NCBI GenBank assembly: GCA_900544065.1
Contig: UQTR01000092.1
Span: 1 to 7,435 of the forward strand
Origin: an uncultured Collinsella sp.
Lineage (GTDB): Bacteria; Actinomycetota; Coriobacteriia; Coriobacteriales; Coriobacteriaceae
Direction of reading: 5' to 3'
DNA: 7,435 nucleotides
Part shown: positions 1-7,435 of the stretch, piece after piece
Position numbering within the stretch: position 1 is the stretch's first letter
How the letters are laid out: every line of letters begins with the position of its first letter
Notes under the pieces: model-generated
The model's input: the letters and a program-made list of their open reading frames with translations, nothing else
Databases searched by the model: none
What the model was told of the DNA's origin: nothing
Program-made: the position numbers and the translations under genes

Positions 1-48
1 CGAGATGTCTTAGGGTCTCGTGGGCTCGGAGATGTGTATAAGAGACAG
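1..48 (+). other. Nextera i7 sequencing adapter (artefact) at 5' end
   Basis: This is library adapter, not genomic DNA. Bases 1-6 are the end of the P7 primer arm, 7-14 (GTCTTAGG) are an 8-base i7 index, 15-29 are the read-2 adapter arm, and 30-48 (AGATGTGTATAAGAGACAG) are the 19-bp Tn5 mosaic end. Genuine insert starts at 49. Translated in the frame of the downstream gene, the adapter gives the tell-tale peptide GSEMCIRDR, so any protein model starting at the GTG at 20 has ten spurious residues. The same index appears in reverse complement at the other end of the contig. From memory, CCTAAGAC is Nextera XT index N726. Confidence 0.98.
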
Positions 49-49
49 G

Positions 50-1525
50 TATGAGCGCTTTAGCTTTGCGTACTTTGACCGCAACAGCTCGGGCGATATG
101 ATGAGCCGCGTGGTCAACGACCTGTTCGATATCTGCGAGGCGGCGCATCACGTGCCCGAGTGGATCATCATCTGCGGCATCGAGATTATCGGCTCGTTTG
201 TGATCCTCTTTACCATCGCCCCGGTGCTGGCGCTTGCCATGGCTGTGGTGACAGCAGCGTTTGCGGTCATCATGTTTTGGCAGAACATGCGCATGCGCGA
301 GGTCTTTAGCGACAATCGCAAAAAAATCAGCGGCATCAATGCGCAGCTGCAGGATTCGCTGGCGGGCATGCGCGTGGTCAAGAGCTTTGCCAATGAGGAG
401 ACCGAGCGCTCTAAGTTCCGCGCCTCCAACAATCGCTACCTTTCGTCCAAGGAAAACATGTATCACGCCATGGGCGTCTATACTGCGACGTATGGCCTGC
501 TCTCGGGCGTGCTGTACGTGATTGTGGTGCTGCTGGGTGGTTGGCTCGTTGCCCAGGGTCAGCTGCAGGCGGTCGATATGGCGACCTTCGCGCTCTACAT
601 TTCGCTGTTCTGCACGCCGCTCGAGACACTCGTCAATTCGGCCGAAATGTATCAGAAGGCCATCGCTGGCTTTAAGCGTATGGACGAGGTGCTCTCGACC
701 ACGCCGGATATCCAGGACAAGCCGGGCGCCACGGATCTGCAGGTGACCGCCGGCGCCGTGGATTATCACGACGTGTGCTTTAACTACGAGGACGTTGAGC
801 TGGGCGAGGGCGATGCCGAAGAGCGTCCCGTTATCGACCATATGAATCTGTCTATCAAGCCCGGGCAGACCATCGCTTTGGTTGGCCCTTCGGGCGGTGG
901 CAAGTCCACGACCTGTTCGCTGCTGCCGCGCTTTTATGACGTGGCTGCCGGATCCATTAGCATCGACGGCCAGGACGTGCGCGATGTGACGCAGCAGAGC
1001 CTGCGCCGCGCCATCGGCCTGGTGCAGCAGGATGTCTACCTGTTTGACGGAACAATCGGCGAGAACATCGCCTACGGCAAGCCGGCCGCTACGGCAGAAG
1101 AGATCGCCGAGGCCGCCCGTCGTGCCAACATCGATGCCTTTATCGAGTCGCTTCCACAGGGCTATGACACGGTCGTGGGCGAGCGCGGCAGCCGTCTTTC
1201 GGGCGGACAGAAACAGCGCGTTGCCATCGCGCGCGTGTTTCTCAAGAACCCCAAGATCCTTATTTTGGACGAGGCGACGAGTGCTTTGGATAACGAGAGC
1301 GAGGAGGCGGTGCAGGAGTCACTCGAAGAGCTGGCACGCGGCCGTACCACAATCATCATTGCCCATCGTCTTTCGACCATTAAGCATGCCGATGAGATTG
1401 CGACCGTTGAGCATGGTCGCGTTGTGGAGCGTGGCACGCACGAGGAGCTTCTCGCCCGTGGCGGCACCTATGCCCGTTACTATCGAATGCAGTTCGAAGG
1501 TGCGCGTGCGCACGAGCTCGACTGA
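50..1525 (+). CDS. ABC exporter half-transporter, permease-ATPase fusion (5'-truncated)
   Basis: The encoded protein is a type IV (MsbA/MdlB/LmrA-like) ABC exporter subunit of the inner membrane that would dimerise and use ATP hydrolysis to move a substrate outward; the substrate cannot be told. The first genuine codon is TAT at 50. The sequence starts in the cytoplasmic loop after TM2 (AYFDRNSSGDMMSRV), so roughly the first 110-120 residues, including TM1-2 and the start, are missing. Hydrophobic TM3-4 are encoded at about 160-290, TM5 at about 470-560 and TM6 at about 585-650. The nucleotide-binding domain is complete: Walker A GPSGGGKST (884-910), Q-loop Gln (1028-1030), signature LSGGQ (1196-1210), Walker B ILILDE with catalytic Glu (1256-1273) and H-loop His (1364-1366). 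All catalytic motifs are canonical, so a homodimer or the active partner of a heterodimer is possible. A short acidic insert (ELGEGDAEERP) follows the A-loop Tyr. A paired ABC gene may lie upstream, outside the contig. The family is certain; the specific member is not. Confidence 0.95.
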   Translation, partial: YERFSFAYFDRNSSGDMMSRVVNDLFDICEAAHHVPEWIIICGIEIIGSFVILFTIAPVLALAMAVVTAAFAVIMFWQNMRMREVFSDNRKKISGINAQLQDSLAGMRVVKSFANEETERSKFRASNNRYLSSKENMYHAMGVYTATYGLLSGVLYVIVVLLGGWLVAQGQLQAVDMATFALYISLFCTPLETLVNSAEMYQKAIAGFKRMDEVLSTTPDIQDKPGATDLQVTAGAVDYHDVCFNYEDVELGEGDAEERPVIDHMNLSIKPGQTIALVGPSGGGKSTTCSLLPRFYDVAAGSISIDGQDVRDVTQQSLRRAIGLVQQDVYLFDGTIGENIAYGKPAATAEEIAEAARRANIDAFIESLPQGYDTVVGERGSRLSGGQKQRVAIARVFLKNPKILILDEATSALDNESEEAVQESLEELARGRTTIIIAHRLSTIKHADEIATVEHGRVVERGTHEELLARGGTYARYYRMQFEGARAHELD

Positions 1526-1544
1526 TTGATTTGACAGGAAGTTT

Positions 1545-2510
1545 ATGGCTGATAAGAACCCTTTGACTCCGGAAGAAGTGACGGAGTTATTCTCCGAAAT
1601 CGATGCATCCGGCGTCTTGGATCCTACGCTCGCCAAAAAGCGCACCGAGCGCATGCGTGAGAAGGAGGCTGCGGCCAAGCGCGGTGACAAAGCGGCGCTA
1701 GCGCAGCTGCGCAGCGAGGACCGCGCGAGCCAGGCAAAACATATCGACCCGCTGTCCGAGGACGATCCTTCGGGTTCGCAGGTGAGTCATACCATTACGA
1801 AGACCGCGATGGCCGTGGTCATTGGTATTTTGGTGCTGATCGTGGGCATGCAGATTGGCTACGGCGTGATGCGTCGTCTGAACACCGCCAACCTGTCCGA
1901 GAGCGTTTCGGTCGATACCGTTTCGACGGCGCTGAAGGGCGGCCTTGAGTGGGGCAACGGCTTTACGCAGTTCCCACTCGACTTTACCGTCGATGAAGCC
2001 GATGAGCGTACGGGCACGGTCGAGGTGACGGTGCTGGACACATCGTCTGCCAACGAGCTCGAGCTGCTGTCCAATGGTCAGATCCAGGCCGCGGCGCTTG
2101 CGACCAACGCGCTGCTCAACGATAAGATCGACCGCGTGGTGTATAACGTGCATGCCTATATCGACGAGGATAGCAACATTCAGCACGATTCCTTCTTTGG
2201 CATGTTTCCCGCTCAGGGCCACCAGAGCGCCATTTTGACGTTCGTGTGGACCAAGAGCTCATCCAACGCCACGAGTATCGACTGGAAGATGCGCATCGTA
2301 AGCATGGACGACACCATCGCCGAGCGCATTCAGAAGCAGGTGAACTCGGTGTCGTCGTTGATTGAGGACCCGGTGGTGAGCCAGACCAAGATTGACGAGG
2401 AAAAGGCCGAACGTGACCTGGAGCATCGTCTGCATGGGCGCGAGATTTTCCGCGGCGGCAAGCCCGATCGCTCACCGTCCGATCTGCTGGAACAGGACAA
2501 GAAAAAGTAA
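1545..2510 (+). CDS. Unrecognised single-span membrane protein (321 aa)
   Basis: I do not recognise this protein. ATG at 1545 is preceded by AGGAAG (1536-1541), close at three bases, and lies 19 bp after the ABC transporter stop, which suggests one transcript. Visible architecture: residues 1-30 are acidic/polar; 31-66 are rich in Lys, Arg, Glu and Ala and probably helical; 67-85 are a polar linker; 86-109 are one strongly hydrophobic helix (AMAVVIGILVLIVGMQIGYG); 110 to about 285 are a mixed alpha/beta soluble region; 286-321 are a highly charged tail ending DKKK. There is no N-terminal signal peptide, lipobox or cysteine pair. The likely topology is cytoplasmic N-terminus and exported C-terminal domain, but Arg110-Arg111 just after the helix leave the orientation open. 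Position directly after an exporter suggests an accessory envelope role, by association only. A terminator follows seven bases after the stop, so this is the last gene of its unit. Codon use matches its neighbours, with no sign of transfer. Confidence 0.85.
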   Translation: MADKNPLTPEEVTELFSEIDASGVLDPTLAKKRTERMREKEAAAKRGDKAALAQLRSEDRASQAKHIDPLSEDDPSGSQVSHTITKTAMAVVIGILVLIVGMQIGYGVMRRLNTANLSESVSVDTVSTALKGGLEWGNGFTQFPLDFTVDEADERTGTVEVTVLDTSSANELELLSNGQIQAAALATNALLNDKIDRVVYNVHAYIDEDSNIQHDSFFGMFPAQGHQSAILTFVWTKSSSNATSIDWKMRIVSMDDTIAERIQKQVNSVSSLIEDPVVSQTKIDEEKAERDLEHRLHGREIFRGGKPDRSPSDLLEQDKKK

Positions 2511-2516
2511 GACGCC

Positions 2517-2556
2517 ATCATCCCGCGTGAGCCACAAGCCCCGCGGGATGATTTTT
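2517..2556 (+). terminator. Rho-independent terminator after the 321-aa gene
   Basis: The two arms ATCATCCCGCG (2517-2527) and CGCGGGATGAT (2542-2552) are perfect 11-bp inverted repeats around a 14-nt loop, followed by a T run (2552-2556). The stem is G+C-rich at its loop end. It starts six bases after the TAA at 2508-2510, and separates the transporter unit from carAB, which implies that carAB has its own promoter in 2557-2680. No T run follows the hairpin on the opposite strand, so it looks unidirectional. Confidence 0.93.
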
Positions 2557-2644
2557 AATCCCCGTCCCAGAAAAATCATTATGCATAGAAAGTCATAATT
2601 ATCATTTCGTAAACATTTCGATGAAATTAACGCCATGAGGCATG

Positions 2645-2666
2645 CTTGCGGTTACAATACCGCGAG
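2645..2666. promoter_or_regulatory. Inverted repeat flanking the candidate -10 (possible operator)
   Basis: GCGGT (2648-2652) and ACCGC (2659-2663) are perfect inverted arms directly flanking TACAAT. Extending outward to CTTGCGGT/ACCGCGAG gives 7 of 8 matches. A repressor operator over the -10 is one reading. As RNA it would be a small hairpin but lacks a T run, so it is not a terminator. The arms are short and chance is quite possible. Confidence 0.25.
2653..2658 (+). promoter_or_regulatory. Candidate -10 box of the carAB promoter
   Basis: TACAAT is the best sigma70-type -10 hexamer in the AT-rich interval between the terminator and carA, and would start transcription near 2664-2667, giving a carA leader of about 50 nt. 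No good TTGACA-like -35 lies at 16-18 bp; the nearest weak candidate, TTAACG (2627-2632), would need a 20-bp spacer. A promoter must exist between 2557 and the RNA hairpin at 2680, because a strong terminator lies just upstream. CATAAT at 2594-2599 is a weaker alternative with no matching -35. Confidence 0.45.
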
Positions 2667-2679
2667 GCCTAACTACACA

Positions 2680-2712
2680 CCTTTAAGCCGGTCCTGTGAG
2701 ACCGGGAAGGAG
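2680..2712 (+). promoter_or_regulatory. PyrR-binding RNA hairpin overlapping the carA ribosome-binding site
   Basis: In RNA the segment CCUUUAAGCC-GGUCCUGUGAGACC-GGGAAGGAG folds as: upper stem CCGGUC (2688-2693) with GACCGG (2700-2705), hexaloop CUGUGA (2694-2699), an asymmetric internal bulge (UAAG at 2684-2687 opposite G2706), and lower stem CCUU (2680-2683) with AAGG (2707-2710). From memory, this matches the PyrR binding loop of Bacillus pyr leaders (CUUUAA...AGUCCAGAGAGGCU...GAAGG) in order, spacing and bulge, with stem changes that keep pairing (A-U to G-C and U-G to U-A). AAGGAG at 2707-2712 is also the carA Shine-Dalgarno, four bases before ATG 2717. UMP-bound PyrR stabilising the hairpin would therefore hide the ribosome-binding site. 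No separate antiterminator or terminator fits between hairpin and start, so translational repression is inferred, as described for mycobacterial pyr genes. The pyrR gene itself is not in the window. Confidence 0.85.
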
Positions 2713-2716
2713 AATT

Positions 2717-4156
2717 ATGGCGAACAACCATACCGCGGGCGCTGCCGCCCGCACCTTCGCGCTCAGCGAGCTTTGCCAGCGTATGCTGGCCAAAACCAGC
2801 AAGGGCACCTGTGGTCCCTGCATCCTGTATCTTGAGGATGGGACCATTTTTTATGGACGTGCATGCGGCGCCGAGGGCACCGCGACCGGCGAAGTCTGCT
2901 TCAACACCTCGCTCGAGGGCTACTTTGAGGTCATGACCGACCCGAGTTATGCCGGCCAAATTGTAACCATGACCTATCCGCAGATCGGCAATTACGGTAT
3001 CGACGAGACCGATGTCCAGTCGGCCTTCCCCGGCGACGCCGTGCGCCCCGCGAGCGCTCCGGCTATGCGCGGCATGATCGTTCGCGACATGTGCGCCACG
3101 CCTTCTAACTGGCGCTCGGCCGTCAGCGTGCCGGAGTACCTGCGCACTCACGGCATCGTCGCTATCGAGGGTGTCGACACTCGCGCTCTGGTGCGCCATC
3201 TGCGCGACAATGGTTCCAAGATGGGCATTATCTCGACCGAGATCTTCGACGTCGACGAGCTTGCCGAGCGTCTGGCCGCAGCGCCCACGCTGGTAGGTGA
3301 GAACCTGGTCAAGACCGTAAGTTGCCCCGCGCCTCACGAGTTTGTGGCCGCCGACCTGCCTGCCACGCATGACTTTGCGCTTGCGGTTGCCGCTCCTGCC
3401 CGTCACAAAGTGGTCGCCTACGACTGCGGTGTGAAGCGCGGTATTCTGGAGGGCCTGGTCCGTGCCGGCTGCGACCTCACCGTCGTGCCGTGGGATACGC
3501 CCGCCCAGCAGGTGCTCGACATGAATCCCGACGGCGTCTTTTTATCCAACGGCCCCGGCGACCCCGATGCCGTGGTGGAGACCTATGAGCAGGTGCAGCA
3601 GCTGATCGGCAAGGTGCCGGTCTTTGGCATTTGCCTTGGTCACCAGATGATCAGCCTGGCCTGCGGCGCCCAAATGGAAAAGCTTAAATTCGGTCACCGT
3701 GGCGGTAACCAGCCGGTTATGAATCTGGTGAGCCGTCGCGTGGAGATCACCGCGCAAAACCACGGCTTTGGCCTGCTGTTCCCCAGTCTGGGCAAACTGA
3801 TTCCGGAGCTTTCCGGCGGCGAAACCGAGCATGCGGCCGATGGCGACCTGCGCGCCTGGGTGCGTCGCGGCATCGCGCCGGTCGTGATGAACGAGCGCTT
3901 TGGCCGCATTCGCCTGACACATGTGAACCTCAACGACGGCACCGCCGAGGGCATCCAGCTGCTCGACGCCCCGTGTTTCTCGGTCCAGTACCACCCCGAG
4001 GCTTCGCCTGGCCCCACCGATGCCCACTATCTCTTTACCGCCTTTACGCGACTCATGGACGGCGAGGAGAACTACCTGGACATCGACACCGCGAAGGACC
4101 GCCTCGCCGGCTGGAATTTCGCCGAGTCCGAGAACGCTGCGACCGAGGAGAACTAA
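2717..4156 (+). CDS. carA: Carbamoyl-phosphate synthase, small (glutaminase) subunit
   Basis: CarA hydrolyses glutamine and channels the ammonia to CarB for carbamoyl phosphate synthesis (pyrimidine and arginine pathways, cytoplasm). The N-terminal CPSase small-chain domain starts near residue 36 (ILYLEDGTIFYGRA) and contains FNTSLEGYFEVMTDPSYAGQ. The class I amidotransferase domain runs from about 242 (HKVVAYDCGVKRGI) with oxyanion-loop FLSNGPGDPDA, nucleophile Cys306 in GICLGHQ, and His426/Glu428 in YHPEASPGP, so the triad is intact. The protein has 479 aa against 382 in E. coli. Two additions stand out: about 30 extra N-terminal residues, including TCGPC at 31-35, and about 36 extra residues between QNHGF (His349) and RLTH (Arg399). 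ATG 2717 is chosen because AAGGAG lies at 2707-2712; the in-frame GTG at 2696 sits inside the PyrR hairpin loop, and the internal Met23 has no Shine-Dalgarno. The gene is followed after one base by carB. Regulation by PyrR and UMP at translation is inferred. Confidence 0.97.
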   Translation: MANNHTAGAAARTFALSELCQRMLAKTSKGTCGPCILYLEDGTIFYGRACGAEGTATGEVCFNTSLEGYFEVMTDPSYAGQIVTMTYPQIGNYGIDETDVQSAFPGDAVRPASAPAMRGMIVRDMCATPSNWRSAVSVPEYLRTHGIVAIEGVDTRALVRHLRDNGSKMGIISTEIFDVDELAERLAAAPTLVGENLVKTVSCPAPHEFVAADLPATHDFALAVAAPARHKVVAYDCGVKRGILEGLVRAGCDLTVVPWDTPAQQVLDMNPDGVFLSNGPGDPDAVVETYEQVQQLIGKVPVFGICLGHQMISLACGAQMEKLKFGHRGGNQPVMNLVSRRVEITAQNHGFGLLFPSLGKLIPELSGGETEHAADGDLRAWVRRGIAPVVMNERFGRIRLTHVNLNDGTAEGIQLLDAPCFSVQYHPEASPGPTDAHYLFTAFTRLMDGEENYLDIDTAKDRLAGWNFAESENAATEEN

Positions 4157-4157
4157 C

Positions 4158-7381
<3,224 letters not shown>

Positions 7382-7435
7382 CTGTCTCTTATACACATCT
7401 CAGAGCCCACGAGACCCTAAGACATCTCGTATGCC
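7382..7435 (-). other. Nextera i7 sequencing adapter (artefact) at 3' end
   Basis: Read-through adapter: 7382-7400 (CTGTCTCTTATACACATCT) is the Tn5 mosaic end in reverse, 7401-7415 the read-2 arm, 7416-7423 the index CCTAAGAC, and 7424-7435 the start of the P7 arm. It is the reverse complement of 1-48 except for one base: A at 7402 where the adapter has C, presumably a read error. It removes the end of carB; codons past 7381 in the carB frame are not biological. Confidence 0.98.

Noticed and set aside
20..49. GTG start at 20 for the ABC transporter
   Set aside because: The codons from 20 to 49 are adapter and encode the known artefact peptide; the protein enters in the middle of the membrane domain.
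2557..2645. AT-rich stretch as a small RNA gene or mobile-element remnant
   Set aside because: I see no stable hairpin, direct repeat or ORF with a ribosome-binding site; it is best read as the upstream promoter region of carAB.
2688..2705. The CCGGTC/GACCGG hairpin as an intrinsic terminator or leader-peptide attenuator
   Set aside because: No T run follows it; it is followed by the ribosome-binding site, and the surrounding bases match the PyrR binding loop. No leader ORF with runs of Arg or other regulatory codons is present.
2696..2716. GTG at 2696 as an upstream start for carA
   Set aside because: It lies in the loop of the PyrR hairpin and would translate through the hairpin and Shine-Dalgarno; ATG 2717 is correctly spaced from AAGGAG.

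Overview
This window is an assembled contig of G+C-rich bacterial chromosome (insert 49-7381). At each end it runs into Illumina Nextera library adapter (1-48 and 7382-7435), so both outer genes are cut by the assembly and not by biology. Strong third-position G/C bias, the protein sequences and an AT-rich intergenic island suggest a high-GC anaerobic actinobacterium. Collinsella or a related Coriobacteriia genus is my best guess, made from general resemblance only, with no search run.

Layout, all on the + strand: (a) 50-1525, the 3' part of an ABC exporter half-transporter that fuses a membrane domain to an ATPase; (b) 1545-2510, an unrecognised single-span membrane protein 19 bp downstream, probably in the same transcript; (c) 2517-2556, a strong intrinsic terminator closing that unit; (d) 2557-2716, a regulatory interval with a candidate promoter and a PyrR-type RNA hairpin that includes the carA Shine-Dalgarno; (e) 2717-4156 carA and 4158-7381 carB, the two subunits of glutamine-dependent carbamoyl-phosphate synthetase, separated by one base. 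carB lacks only roughly its last 20 residues.

CarA releases ammonia from glutamine. CarB uses it with bicarbonate and two ATP to make carbamoyl phosphate, the shared precursor of pyrimidines and arginine. The hairpin at 2680-2710 matches the PyrR-binding loop of pyrimidine operons and its lower stem contains the carA ribosome-binding site. I infer that UMP-bound PyrR represses carAB translation directly. CarB also keeps most of the residues of the C-terminal UMP effector site, so synthesis and activity would both respond to UMP. No tRNA, rRNA, CRISPR array, prophage or genuine insertion sequence is visible. The most interesting points are the PyrR element without an attenuator, an insertion of about 36 residues and an N-terminal extension in CarA, and the unknown membrane protein. 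I found no wholly new system.
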